A stretch of 39,728 nucleotides of DNA from positions 1 to 39,728 of the forward strand of contig CAZQKR010000040.1 of NCBI GenBank assembly GCA_964594045.1, read 5' to 3'. The position numbers and the translations under genes are program-made. This stretch comes from UBA2365 sp964594045. GTDB lineage: Bacteria > Bacteroidota > Bacteroidia > Chitinophagales > Saprospiraceae. Below are positions 16,747-25,781 of the stretch, piece after piece (positions within the stretch are counted from its first letter, which is position 1; the number at the start of each line of letters is the position of its first letter). Below the pieces are notes generated by a model. It was not told where the DNA came from and did not search any database. It was given only the letters and a program-made list of their open reading frames with translations.

Positions 16747-18363
16747 CTAATCGTTCATATCCACTTTGGGCAATGCACTCATGATGCTTTCATCAAAACC
16801 GTCACCGAATTTTGCAAAGTTTTTGACAAACGCCCTGGCCAGATATTCGGCTTTCCTGTCATAGGCATCCTTATCCTGCCATGTATTCCTGGGATTGAGT
16901 ATTTCTGAAGGAACTTCCGGACAAGAAACAGGAATTTCCAAACCAAAAATCGGATCGGTATAATATTCCACATAGTTCAATTGGCCTCTTAATGCTGCAC
17001 GGATCATATCTCGCGTGTATTGGAGTTTTATTCTTGATCCGACACCAAATGGTCCACCGGACCAGCCGGTATTGATCAGCCATACATGTGAATCATGTTT
17101 TTCCATTCTTTCACCCAGCATTTTGGCATATGCTGAAGGATGCAGTGGCATAAATGGTGCCCCAAAACATGCAGAAAAAGTTGCTTCAGGATGCACAATG
17201 CCTTCTTCTGTTCCGGCCAGTTTGGAAGTATATCCGGTGATAAACATGAACATGGCCTGCGTCTTGTTCAGCCTGGAGATCGGCGGCAGAACACCAAATG
17301 CATCCGCTGTCAGGAAAAAGATATTTTTAGGATGATCTCCGACAGACGGCTTTCGGGCCTGTTTGATATGTTCAATGGGATAAGAAACCCTTGTATTCTG
17401 TGTGATCGAATCATCGGAATAATCCGGCGTCCTTGTGCCTGAATAAAATACAACATTTTCCAGGATCGCTCCGTGTTTGATCGCTTCATAGATCTGTGGT
17501 TCCTTCTCATGCGTCAGATCGATGCATTTCGCGTAACAACCACCTTCTATATTGAACACACCTTTATCGCTCCAGCCGTGCTCATCATCCCCGATCAGCG
17601 GTCTGTGGTCACTGGTTGATAAGGTGGTTTTACCTGTTCCGGAAAGACCAAAGAAAATGGCAGTGTCAGCTGCTGAAAAGGCGATATTGGCGGAACAATG
17701 CATTGGGAAAACATTTTTTTCAACCAGCAGCAACAGGTTCATTACCGAAAACAATCCTTTTTTGATCTCGCCTGTATATCCTGTCCCACCGACAAGTATC
17801 AGTTTACTCGTAAAATTGATGATGGCAAAATTGCTTTGCCTGGTTCCAAATTCTTTGGGATCCGCTTCAAATCCCGGTGCAACGATCACATGCCAGTCCG
17901 GTACAAATTTCAGAATATTATCGTGATCCGGGCGCAAAAACAAATTCCTTGCAAACTGAGCACTGAAAGGATATTCACAAACGATCCTCGCTCTGTAACG
18001 GTATTTTTCATCCGCTCCGACACAACCGTCCACGACATAAACCTCCTTGTCCTTCAAATACTGGACCATAGCCTGATGCAGCTTTGCAAAATTCTCCTGT
18101 TCAAAAGGCAGGTTGATGTGATTCCAGTCCACCAGTCCTGAAGTAAAATTGTCTTTTACAATGAATCTGTCCTTTGGAGACCTTCCGGTGAATTTTCCGG
18201 TTCTGACGGAAAGCGCTCCGGTGTCGGTCAATACTCCGAAACCTTTGGCAAGGCTTTCTTCAACCAACTGCTCGGCAAGCAGGTTCCAATGCGTTTTCTT
18301 TGTTTTTTTGATGCCGATGACATCCAGCGTTGCTAAAGGATTTTTTCTGATCGATTTTTCCAT
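16747..18363 (-). CDS. pckA: ATP-dependent phosphoenolpyruvate carboxykinase
   Basis: This 538-residue cytoplasmic enzyme converts oxaloacetate and ATP to PEP, ADP and CO2 in gluconeogenesis, or runs in reverse in CO2-fixing fermentation. Diagnostic motifs are intact: the substrate-binding RTGKFTGRSPKD (about 54-65), GTGYTGEIKKG with K201-K202, the P-loop GLSGTGKTT (239-247) and the metal-binding LIGDDEHGW (256-264). Length is normal for the ATP-dependent family. The start at 18363 (MEKSIRKNPL) is preferred over an ATG at 18393 because a promoter -7 box lies at 18383-18390, between the two. It converges with the SDR gene. Confidence 0.95.
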   Translation of the reverse strand: MEKSIRKNPLATLDVIGIKKTKKTHWNLLAEQLVEESLAKGFGVLTDTGALSVRTGKFTGRSPKDRFIVKDNFTSGLVDWNHINLPFEQENFAKLHQAMVQYLKDKEVYVVDGCVGADEKYRYRARIVCEYPFSAQFARNLFLRPDHDNILKFVPDWHVIVAPGFEADPKEFGTRQSNFAIINFTSKLILVGGTGYTGEIKKGLFSVMNLLLLVEKNVFPMHCSANIAFSAADTAIFFGLSGTGKTTLSTSDHRPLIGDDEHGWSDKGVFNIEGGCYAKCIDLTHEKEPQIYEAIKHGAILENVVFYSGTRTPDYSDDSITQNTRVSYPIEHIKQARKPSVGDHPKNIFFLTADAFGVLPPISRLNKTQAMFMFITGYTSKLAGTEEGIVHPEATFSACFGAPFMPLHPSAYAKMLGERMEKHDSHVWLINTGWSGGPFGVGSRIKLQYTRDMIRAALRGQLNYVEYYTDPIFGLEIPVSCPEVPSEILNPRNTWQDKDAYDRKAEYLARAFVKNFAKFGDGFDESIMSALPKVDMND

Positions 18364-18382
18364 GTTTGATTTTTTTGGCGGG

Positions 18383-18415
18383 CAAAAGTACATTTATTAT
18401 TCATATTCATTCAAA
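18383..18415 (-). promoter_or_regulatory. pckA promoter
   Basis: On the minus strand TTTG (18412-18415), a 21-base spacer and TACTTTTG (18383-18390) match the Bacteroidota consensus. It places the transcript start only a few bases before the ATG at 18363, giving a very short leader. Confidence 0.6.
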
Positions 18416-18723
18416 ATAAGCCGGTGAAATCCACAAAAAACTGATAATTTGCATCCATTTATAGTCGTTGATAAATAAGTTATTGTGTGATTTTCCGGAA
18501 TGCACGGGAAATTAAATCCTAATCTTAGGATCCTCTCTTATAAGGTATGCATGGAAAGCAAACTTCATGTGAGGTAAAGGGGTTATTTTCATCCATAACA
18601 ATTTCCCTGAATGCCCGTTGAATAAATAGCATTCAAAGTGTAAGGGGCTGCATTTGACCATATTTAAAATTTGATTATTTTTGGGCATTCAACCATGAAG
18701 CTGATCATCAAAATATTATAAAA
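18416..18723. other. Non-coding spacer between pckA and the sensor kinase gene
   Basis: About 300 bases between divergent genes. It holds the kinase-gene promoter at 18653-18683. A short imperfect palindrome (cctaatcttagg, 18528-18539) and AT-rich stretches are visible. No open frame or RNA gene was recognised. Confidence 0.4.
18653..18683 (+). promoter_or_regulatory. Promoter for the two-component system
   Basis: TTTG (18653-18656), a 19-base spacer and TATTTTTG (18676-18683) match the Bacteroidota consensus. The kinase start codon (TTG at 18724) is about 40 bases downstream, consistent with transcription of both kinase and regulator. Confidence 0.6.
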
Positions 18724-20133
18724 TTGAAAAAAAACAGGATCTGGCTGATCATAATATTCATGAGTATCGCGATGATGGGTATTGCTGTCACGCAGGTATT
18801 CTGGATTAAATCCAACCTTGCATTGGATGCCAAAAACTTTGACAACAAGGTTTTTGTTGCGCTCAATGAAGTAAATGATAAACTGTCCAATGATGCCAGG
18901 GCAGAAAAATCCATCAGGGATAAATCTTTTGACAAACTGACCAGCAGATCACTGTTATTGCCAAAGTCTTCCTACACCGACTGGAGGGTCAGAAAAGATC
19001 AGTTTGAGATACAGGACCTGAGTTTTTCTCTGAACCCATCCGAATATCTTGAAAACATTAAACCGGCAGAACTGAAGAAGATGATCACGCTGGCACTGAA
19101 CAACCAGGGTATTCTGCTCGAATTTCAATATGGGGTTTTCAGCAACAAAGACAGCAGTTTTATCATCATCAATGACCACTATGTACCCGTTCTGGATAAA
19201 AATGCGAGATCAACTCCTGTCATGACCGCCAGTGGACTGGAAGACACTAAATACAAAGCCAGTTTGCTGGCAACTGAATTTGACAGCCCGGGAAGCCTGA
19301 TGATCATTTTTCCCAACAAAAATTTATTGTTGTCACCAACAGTTTGGCCTTCCCTGTTCAGCTCACTGCTTTTCACGAGCATCATATTATTTGGTTTCAG
19401 TTACACCATTTACATCATTTTCAATCAGAAAAAGATCTCTGAAATGAAAACTGATTTCATCAACAACATGACCCACGAATTTAAAACACCTATCGCAACC
19501 ATTTCTCTGGCATCAGACAGCATCCTTACGCCTTCCGTGATCAGGGATGAAAATAAATTGAGAAGGTTCATCACCATCATCAAAGAAGAAAATGCCCGGA
19601 TGCTCAACCAGGTGGAGAAAGTGCTGAATATAGCCAGGCTGGATAAAAAGACCATTGAGCTCAAACTTGTATCCATAGACGTTCATGAACTGATACAGAT
19701 CGCGGTTGATCATGCCAAACTGAATGCTGAACAGAAAAACGGGCAGATCTTCCTGAACCTTCAGGCAACAAATTATATGCTGGTTGCCGATCAGACGCAT
19801 TTTTCCAATATCATCCACAATATACTGGACAATGCTTTGAAATATACGATCAATGACCCTGAGATCATTGTGTCAACCCGCGATGTCGCCAATGGTATAG
19901 AATTGTCTTTTAAAGACAATGGCTTGGGGATGTCTAAGGAAGCCAGAAAGCATATTTTCGATAAGTTTTACCGTATTCCGACTGGAAATATCCACAATAT
20001 CAAAGGGTTCGGACTCGGATTGGCTTATGTAAAAGCGCTGGTTGAAGCGCATCAGGGAAAAGTGTCCGTCAAAAGTGAATTGGGAAAAGGAAGCGATTTT
20101 ATATTATTTTTTCCGCGAAAAAATGTAACTTAA
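18724..20133 (+). CDS. Membrane sensor histidine kinase
   Basis: This 469-residue kinase has TM1 (about 6-27), an extracytoplasmic sensor region (about 28-208) with no recognised fold, and TM2 (about 211-233), followed directly by the dimerisation/phosphoacceptor domain with H251 in NNMTHEFKTPI. No HAMP domain intervenes. The ATP-binding domain shows the N-box (N366, N370), DNGLGMS (398-404) and GFGLGLAYV (428-436). It should autophosphorylate and pass phosphate to the regulator encoded 35 bases downstream. The start is TTG, chosen because it gives the lysine-rich leader before TM1; the first in-frame ATG lies inside TM1. The stimulus is unknown. The architecture resembles RprX-type kinases of Bacteroidota. 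Confidence 0.9.
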   Translation: MKKNRIWLIIIFMSIAMMGIAVTQVFWIKSNLALDAKNFDNKVFVALNEVNDKLSNDARAEKSIRDKSFDKLTSRSLLLPKSSYTDWRVRKDQFEIQDLSFSLNPSEYLENIKPAELKKMITLALNNQGILLEFQYGVFSNKDSSFIIINDHYVPVLDKNARSTPVMTASGLEDTKYKASLLATEFDSPGSLMIIFPNKNLLLSPTVWPSLFSSLLFTSIILFGFSYTIYIIFNQKKISEMKTDFINNMTHEFKTPIATISLASDSILTPSVIRDENKLRRFITIIKEENARMLNQVEKVLNIARLDKKTIELKLVSIDVHELIQIAVDHAKLNAEQKNGQIFLNLQATNYMLVADQTHFSNIIHNILDNALKYTINDPEIIVSTRDVANGIELSFKDNGLGMSKEARKHIFDKFYRIPTGNIHNIKGFGLGLAYVKALVEAHQGKVSVKSELGKGSDFILFFPRKNVT

Positions 20134-20168
20134 GGTTTTTTAAAAAGTCATAACAAAAATATTTTCTC

Positions 20169-20870
20169 ATGATGTATAAAATTTTGCTGGCAGAAGACGA
20201 TAGAAATTTTGGAGATGTGCTCAAATCTTACCTTGAAATGCATGATTATGATGTACATCTTGCCCAGGATGGCCAGGAAGGCCTGTTGTTTTTTCAAAAG
20301 GAAAAATTCGATCTGTGTATTCTCGATGTGATGATGCCCAAAATGGATGGTTTCAGCCTCGCAAAAAAGATCAGGGAAAGAAACCTGGAAATACCTATTA
20401 TTTTTCTGACGGCAAAAACATTGAAATCTGATGTGATCGAAGGGTTTAAGGTTGGAGCAGATGATTATATCACCAAACCTTTCAACTCGGAAGAGCTGTT
20501 GCTGCGGGTTCAGGCAGTGCTCAAAAGAACCCAGAAAGCACCCGATCCGAATGAAAAACAGAAGGAATTTCACCTGGGTGAATACCATTTTAATTACCCG
20601 CACCGGATTTTGAGTTTTAAAGGTGAAGAAAAACACAAACTCTCACCAAAAGAAGCCGAGCTGCTTAAAATGTTTTGCCTGACGAAAAATGATGTGCTTA
20701 ACCGGTCAGATGCATTGCTTAAAATCTGGGGTGAAGACAATTATTTTACAGCAAGGAGTATGGATGTTTTCATCACCAAACTCCGTAAATACCTTGCTCA
20801 TGACCCCAACCTGGAAATTGAGAACATTCATGGCAATGGTTTTCGCCTGATCGATAAATCTGCGGAATAA
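20169..20870 (+). CDS. OmpR/PhoB-type response regulator
   Basis: This 233-residue regulator has a receiver domain (about 3-118) with acidic pocket E9-D10-D11, phosphoacceptor D53 in ILDVMMPKMDG, T81 and K103 (TKPF). A winged-helix DNA-binding domain (about 138-230) carries the typical LSPKEAELLKMF and VFITKLRKYL helices and a GNGFRLID end. It lies 35 bases after the kinase gene in the same direction and is its likely partner. Target genes are unknown. It starts with two adjacent Met codons; either could be used. Confidence 0.93.
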   Translation: MMYKILLAEDDRNFGDVLKSYLEMHDYDVHLAQDGQEGLLFFQKEKFDLCILDVMMPKMDGFSLAKKIRERNLEIPIIFLTAKTLKSDVIEGFKVGADDYITKPFNSEELLLRVQAVLKRTQKAPDPNEKQKEFHLGEYHFNYPHRILSFKGEEKHKLSPKEAELLKMFCLTKNDVLNRSDALLKIWGEDNYFTARSMDVFITKLRKYLAHDPNLEIENIHGNGFRLIDKSAE

Positions 20871-20888
20871 ACATCAATGCAGCTTTTT

Positions 20889-21659
20889 TCAGATTCTGAA
20901 CCTGAGATAACGGATCTTTTTCCCCTTATCCAGGTGCATGGATTCATAATATGTTCTGATGGATAATTCGGGATATTCCAGCGGTTGCGCATAAATGTCC
21001 TCATTGCAGTACTCCTGTATGCAATTTTTATCTTGTGCAACAGTCTCCAGGGAAAACAGGAACAAAGTTGGATCATCCGTTTTGAGGTGGACCAAAGAAC
21101 CGGATTTGCAAATCTGACGGTACCTTTCAATAAACCGTGGCGAAGTCAGCCTTTTATTGGTTTTGCTGTTTCTCAAAAACGGATCCGGAAAGGTGATCCA
21201 GATCTCATCAATTTCACCATTTTCAAAAAACCGGGTGATCTGCTCAATCCTGGTCCTAAGAAAAGCCACATTCTCAATATTTTCTTCAAAAGCCTGGTTT
21301 GCGCCTTTCCAGATCCTGGCGCCTTTGATGTCCACACCGATGAAATTCCGTTCAGGGAACATTTTTCCCAGGTTGACGGCATATTCGCCTCCCCCACAGG
21401 CCAATTCAAGAGTGATAGGGTGTTCATTTTTGAAATGCAATTCTCTCCACCTGCCTTTCATCTCCAGGATATCATCCTGACCTCTTCTCAATAGCGGACT
21501 GAGGGGATCAATGGTTTCATATACATTTGGCAGAGCCTGGACTTCTGCAAATTTCCTGAGTTTGTTTTTTCTTCCCAAATGACTGAATTTTTTTAATTGT
21601 ACAAGTCCATAGTCCTTAAGACATTGATGAACAAATGCATTCAGGATTTCATCCATCAC
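20889..21659 (-). CDS. trmB: tRNA (guanine-N7)-methyltransferase
   Basis: The product methylates G46 in the variable loop of tRNAs using S-adenosylmethionine. The SAM site LELACGGGEYAVNLGKMFP, FIGVDIKG and the family motif WITFPDPFLRNSKTNKRL are present. At 256 residues it is longer than usual: the normal opening of Bacteroidota TrmB (GRKNKLRKFAEV) begins at residue 29. A TTG codon at 21578 precisely precedes that motif and would give a 229-residue protein of normal size, so the true start may be 21578 rather than ATG 21659. It converges with the response-regulator gene, whose stop is 19 bases away. Confidence 0.9.
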   Translation of the reverse strand: MMDEILNAFVHQCLKDYGLVQLKKFSHLGRKNKLRKFAEVQALPNVYETIDPLSPLLRRGQDDILEMKGRWRELHFKNEHPITLELACGGGEYAVNLGKMFPERNFIGVDIKGARIWKGANQAFEENIENVAFLRTRIEQITRFFENGEIDEIWITFPDPFLRNSKTNKRLTSPRFIERYRQICKSGSLVHLKTDDPTLFLFSLETVAQDKNCIQEYCNEDIYAQPLEYPELSIRTYYESMHLDKGKKIRYLRFRI

Positions 21660-22021
21660 AGCAGATTTGTTATCCTTTTTTCAAAGTTTGCGATCAAATC
21701 CTGCAAATGATCAGGCTGATTTGCAAAAACACTTTTGAATGACGTTCCAGGATAGAAAAATACTGGCATTACTGCCAGCAATGCGCTTTCCGGAATTTTC
21801 ATGCGAATGTACGACTTTAACCATTTATGCCACAATTATTATACCTTTCATAACATTTCACCCCTATGCTGTCTGTGCTTTTGCCATTGGCTGTTCCTTA
21901 ATTCGTCAGCAAGGCAGCGCAACTGCCCCATTTTACGATTTATTGAAGGTGATCATGGATATTTCAAGTAGTTTGTTCAAATATTTCAATAAATGTATAT
22001 TTGCTGCCAAATAATAATCAA
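21660..22021. other. Spacer between trmB and the PorT-like gene
   Basis: About 360 bases between divergent genes. It contains a promoter for the downstream gene (21972-22003) and a small hairpin (ctggca/tgccag, 21763-21778). An open frame at 21739-22014 has no recognisable domain and runs through the promoter, so it is not called. Confidence 0.45.
21972..22003 (+). promoter_or_regulatory. Promoter of the PorT-like gene
   Basis: TTTG (21972-21975), a 20-base spacer and TATATTTG (21996-22003) match the Bacteroidota consensus. The -7 box covers a possible TTG start at 22001, which argues for ATG 22022 as the start codon. Confidence 0.65.
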
Positions 22022-22903
22022 ATGCATAAAATCAAATATGTTTTACCCTTTATACTGACATTTTTCATTCATTTTGTCAGCATTGCCCAATCGTATCAGT
22101 TTGGTGTCCGGGCAGGTCTCAACTATTCCAGGTTTGACGGACCACTGGAATTTGAAGAAAATGTTGTGAATGAGCAATTCAACTATAATAACGGATTTCA
22201 TTTCGGTGCAACCGGAATGATGACTTTCAACGAGTACTTAAGTATCGGTGCTGAGATCCTGTACAACCAGTACGGTACCAAATACAGTTATGAAGGCCCA
22301 TCCTACTATATTTTCAACCTGAACAATGTCAAGTATCTGAAGAACGACATCAAGCTGAACCTGAATATATCCAACTCCTATATCAATGTTCCGGTTTTGG
22401 TCCATTTCAGACCGTTCAAAAAATTTGAAATAATGGCCGGCGGTTATATGGGATTTCTGATCAACCCGATCGGTTCAGGAAGACTGGATTTTGGCGGGAA
22501 GTTTTACCAAAGCCTGGAATATAATTATTATAAGGATCTGGCGGGCAGACAAGTTGATTACTCAGGACTCATCCAGGTTAAAGTTCCCCAACCCAATGGC
22601 GAAGACGAAATCGTAAGTTTGCATAAAATCGTCGGAGCCTATTACCAGTATGATGACACTCAGTTCAACGATAAGACCGGTACTGCATTCAATTGGTTTG
22701 ATCTTGGCGTAACCGGCGGCTTTCAATATTTTATCAACAAGAGCCTTTTCGCAGGATTCAGAGCCGAGATGGGCCTTCTGGATATCACCAACAACAAACT
22801 GGACAGGTCATTGAGGGATATCAACACCGATGGCAGTTTTATTCTGAAGGAAGATTACGATAAAAATATCAATTTCCAGGTATCACTCGGTTTCAGGTTC
22901 TGA
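22022..22903 (+). CDS. Outer-membrane beta-barrel protein, PorT-like
   Basis: This 293-residue protein has a signal peptide (about 1-23, ending SIAQ) and alternating strand pattern with aromatic strand ends: SYQFGVRAGLNYSRF, HFGATGMMTFNEYLSIGAE, LFAGFRAEMGL and the C-terminal NFQVSLGFRF. This fits the small PorT-like barrel family of Bacteroidota. Members are outer-membrane proteins of varied or unknown role; only PorT itself belongs to T9SS, and nothing here shows that this is PorT. Its last 21 bases overlap the end of the convergent lytic transglycosylase gene. Confidence 0.75.
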   Translation: MHKIKYVLPFILTFFIHFVSIAQSYQFGVRAGLNYSRFDGPLEFEENVVNEQFNYNNGFHFGATGMMTFNEYLSIGAEILYNQYGTKYSYEGPSYYIFNLNNVKYLKNDIKLNLNISNSYINVPVLVHFRPFKKFEIMAGGYMGFLINPIGSGRLDFGGKFYQSLEYNYYKDLAGRQVDYSGLIQVKVPQPNGEDEIVSLHKIVGAYYQYDDTQFNDKTGTAFNWFDLGVTGGFQYFINKSLFAGFRAEMGLLDITNNKLDRSLRDINTDGSFILKEDYDKNINFQVSLGFRF

Positions 22904-23845
22904 TAAAGGTACTTTGATCACGTATTGTACACCTTTGTTTACCTTTAGTGTTGATGAACGCAACCAAGGGTTGTAAATTTTGAGCTCCCGGTAGCTGATC
23001 CCTTGTTCAGTTGCAAAATCTGCAAGTTTGGCAATGGTACTATCCACTTCCACCAAACGGAAATTGTCAAGCGGCTGATATTTATCTTCATCCGGAATAT
23101 GATAGCCAAATTTTGCCGGATCTTCCATGATGGTCTTGATGGCCAAAATCCTGAAAGGGTATCTCATGGTTTCATCGCTGACATTGATATCGAAGAAATG
23201 AGTTGCATTCTGATCCTTGAGGTATTTGGCAAAACTGGAAGGGCCGGTGTTGTAAGCCGCTGCTACGTTCACCCAGCTACCGAACCTTTTATACAGCTTG
23301 TTTAAATAATCACTGGCTGCCTGGGTGGATTTCTCCAGATGATATCTTTCATCGACATCATCGGAAATCTCATAGTTCATTTCCTTGAAAGTGCCGGGCA
23401 TAAACTGCCATATTCCCTTTGCACCGGCAGAAGAAGTACCGTTCCGCAGTCCGCTCTCAGCTATAGCCAGATACTTGAAATCATCTGGTATATTATTCTC
23501 TTTCAGGATCTTTTCTATAACCGGAAAATACCGGTAAGCCAGTTTCATGTGCTGAATGGTTGTTGCATGATGGTATGCATTGATGAGCAATTCCCTCTCC
23601 ATCCTTTCCCTCAGATCAAATTCCTCCATGGGGATCTGTTCTCCACCCAGCGTATAATACGGCTCAAGCTGTATGGCCGTGATCTCTTGCTTCAGTTCAG
23701 TGATGTGTCTGTATGCTGATACGATCTCTTCTTTTTTGGTGTAGGCAAATAAAGTGATCAAAATGAATAATACACCCAGAGCCTTAAGCAAAAAATTCAG
23801 TTTGGCCTTAAATACCCGGCCCGGAAATTGATTTTTGAGCATCAT
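22883..23845 (-). CDS. MltD-like membrane-bound lytic transglycosylase
   Basis: This 320-residue protein has a membrane anchor (about 17-35) and a lysozyme-like SLT domain (about 105-225). The catalytic glutamate is E130 in AIAESGL; GAKGIWQFMPGT (141-152) and VAAAYNTGPSS follow, as in the MltD group. The C-terminal region (about 268-316, IAKLADFATEQGISYRELK onward, ending YVIKVP) resembles one LysM peptidoglycan-binding repeat. It should cleave the glycan strand between MurNAc and GlcNAc to form anhydro-muropeptides during wall growth. Start ATG 23845 is followed by a second Met. A subtilisin-like gene lies 35 bases upstream in the same direction, so the two may be co-transcribed. Confidence 0.88.
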   Translation of the reverse strand: MMLKNQFPGRVFKAKLNFLLKALGVLFILITLFAYTKKEEIVSAYRHITELKQEITAIQLEPYYTLGGEQIPMEEFDLRERMERELLINAYHHATTIQHMKLAYRYFPVIEKILKENNIPDDFKYLAIAESGLRNGTSSAGAKGIWQFMPGTFKEMNYEISDDVDERYHLEKSTQAASDYLNKLYKRFGSWVNVAAAYNTGPSSFAKYLKDQNATHFFDINVSDETMRYPFRILAIKTIMEDPAKFGYHIPDEDKYQPLDNFRLVEVDSTIAKLADFATEQGISYRELKIYNPWLRSSTLKVNKGVQYVIKVPLSEPETE

Positions 23846-23880
23846 ATTAATTTTTTCTGAGCAGGAATTTCCCGCAATTG

Positions 23881-25677
23881 TTATATTTTTACAAATTGCC
23901 CGGACACCGGAAAACCATTGAGATTAAGCTTTAAAATGTAGATACCTGATGGTAAAAAGCTGAGGTCAATTTGTCCGTTGTTTTGAAGCTTCATAATGGC
24001 ATAACTGATGCCGTTGATGTCGGTGATCTTTGCAATAGCCTGATCCTGTGATGTATCCCAACTGATCCTCATGGTATTTGTGACCGGATTGGGAGCAAAA
24101 AGCAATTCAGCCTCCTGCCTGTTCAGACTTTTTTCTGTTGTCATATTCATTGCCATTTCAACCGCTTTCAGGGCATTTATCCTTCCATGTCCGTAGATGA
24201 AATTGGGTATTTCCGCGGCAGTAAACGAACCACAGCTATCCTGCCTGGTCATTTGGTCTGCCGTTAATTCAAGAATATCCTGGATCTCATCCACTTTCCC
24301 GCCAAGTTCAGGGTTGGCAGAAATGACCAGTGCTACAACTCCTGCAACATGGGGTCCTGCCATACTGGTGCCGCTGAAGCTCGCATATCCGTCAGGAGGG
24401 ATTGAAGACCTGACCCGTGAACCCGGAGCAGAAATATCAGGTTTCATCCTGCCGCTGTTGTCAACCGTGACCGGCCCCCAGCTGCTGTAACCTGCGATGG
24501 CATCGACAAACTTACCTTCAACTGTGTCCTGAATTGCGGTGGCAGCCACCGCAAAACTGCTTTCAAACATCGCCGGTGGTGCATTGATACTTCCACAGGA
24601 ATTTCCTCTGTTCCCCGCTGAAACAACCACAAATACACCTGCATTCCTCAGGTTTTGAATGGCCATATCCATAAAAATCCAGTTGCCCGGATCACAACCT
24701 TCCTGTTCCGGACAATACCAACTGTTGTTGATCACATGTGGAGCGAGTGAAGGATCTGGATTTTGACCATCCAGGTCGGTTGGGGCCAGAAACCACTCAA
24801 AACACTCGATGTAGGTGGAAGGTTTGCCCCAACCCCGTTCCATATTACGGCAACCGATCCATTGGGCCATCGGAGCTACGCCGATCTGATTCATTTCATC
24901 TTCCCCAACCATAGTGCCCATGGTATGGGTTCCATGTTGTCCGTCATCGCAGGGGAATTTTACGTCCAGACCACAAGGATTGTTGGATGGTAAGAGAATG
25001 GTATCGTTGTTGAGCGGATTGAGTTCATGAATGGCGTCATGCCAGTTGTAATCATGGATAACCGTTCCGTCTTCCTGTAAACCTCTGTATTTGCTTCTGA
25101 TCGCCGGATGGTTCCAGTCAAAACCGGTATCCTGTCCTCCGATTACCACATCTTTTCCCCTGATGCCTTTTTCCCAGACTTTATCAGCCTGGATCACCTG
25201 TATACCCCATTCAGGAACTACATTGAATGAAGACGACTCCAACTGTTCAACGGGAGCATCCAGCCTGACCGGAGCGTCCAATGCAATGTAAGCCACTTCC
25301 CTAAGCCTGGCTAGCTCCCCGATCAAAGTTTCGTCCAGGGATGCTGCAACAGCATTGACAATATGGTAGAAATGGTATGCTGAACCGGATTGTTCGATCA
25401 GGGCTTTCGCATTTTTTTGTTTTTCAATTGAATATTCCTTCAGCATATCATACACCAGGCCGGCTTTTTCTGATCTGTCACTGATCCCTGTGGTTCTGGG
25501 CAGAGAAGCCTGTGAGAAGTATATGATGACGGGTATTTTTCCCCGGTCCCGCAATTGTTCCATTACCCGGGGTGATATTTTTTCAAATCCCGGAGAAGTC
25601 TGACCGGTCAATAATAATGGAAGCAGTAAAAATCCGAAAATGATCAAAAAGAAAAATCGAATTGAAGTGGAAAACAT
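23881..25677 (-). CDS. Subtilisin-like (S8) serine protease with T9SS sorting domain
   Basis: This 598-residue protein starts with a signal peptide (about 5-25) and an inhibitor-like propeptide (about 30-130). The S8 catalytic triad is intact: D183 in GGQDTGFDW, H248 in DGQHGTHTMG and S438 in FSGTSMAGPHVAG, with N317 as oxyanion residue. The C-terminus (about 525-598, LFAPNPVTNTMRISW onward) is a Por-type sorting domain, so the enzyme should be exported by T9SS and act outside the cell on proteins. The start at 25677 gives a clean signal peptide; an ATG at 25743 would add 22 basic, aromatic residues ahead of it. A near-consensus -7 element (TTTATTTTGC on the minus strand, near 25710) also favours the shorter form. 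Confidence 0.9.
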   Translation of the reverse strand: MFSTSIRFFFLIIFGFLLLPLLLTGQTSPGFEKISPRVMEQLRDRGKIPVIIYFSQASLPRTTGISDRSEKAGLVYDMLKEYSIEKQKNAKALIEQSGSAYHFYHIVNAVAASLDETLIGELARLREVAYIALDAPVRLDAPVEQLESSSFNVVPEWGIQVIQADKVWEKGIRGKDVVIGGQDTGFDWNHPAIRSKYRGLQEDGTVIHDYNWHDAIHELNPLNNDTILLPSNNPCGLDVKFPCDDGQHGTHTMGTMVGEDEMNQIGVAPMAQWIGCRNMERGWGKPSTYIECFEWFLAPTDLDGQNPDPSLAPHVINNSWYCPEQEGCDPGNWIFMDMAIQNLRNAGVFVVVSAGNRGNSCGSINAPPAMFESSFAVAATAIQDTVEGKFVDAIAGYSSWGPVTVDNSGRMKPDISAPGSRVRSSIPPDGYASFSGTSMAGPHVAGVVALVISANPELGGKVDEIQDILELTADQMTRQDSCGSFTAAEIPNFIYGHGRINALKAVEMAMNMTTEKSLNRQEAELLFAPNPVTNTMRISWDTSQDQAIAKITDINGISYAIMKLQNNGQIDLSFLPSGIYILKLNLNGFPVSGQFVKI

Positions 25678-25753
25678 ATAATCAATTTGAGTTTGAAAAC
25701 GCCGCAAAATAAAGAAATGTTTTCTAAAACAGCGATTTATCAAAAAAAAATAG

Positions 25754-25761
25754 TATCTTTA
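25754..25761 (+). promoter_or_regulatory. Candidate -7 element of the TraR/DksA-like gene
   Basis: TATCTTTA fits TAnnTTTR and lies 20 bases before the ATG at 25782. No clear TTG at the right upstream distance. Confidence 0.4.
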
Positions 25762-25781
25762 GCACTTGCAAAATTTCATCT

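Noticed and set aside
21739..22014. A 91-codon open frame upstream of the PorT-like gene
   Set aside because: It overlaps the promoter of the downstream gene and its translation resembles no protein family.
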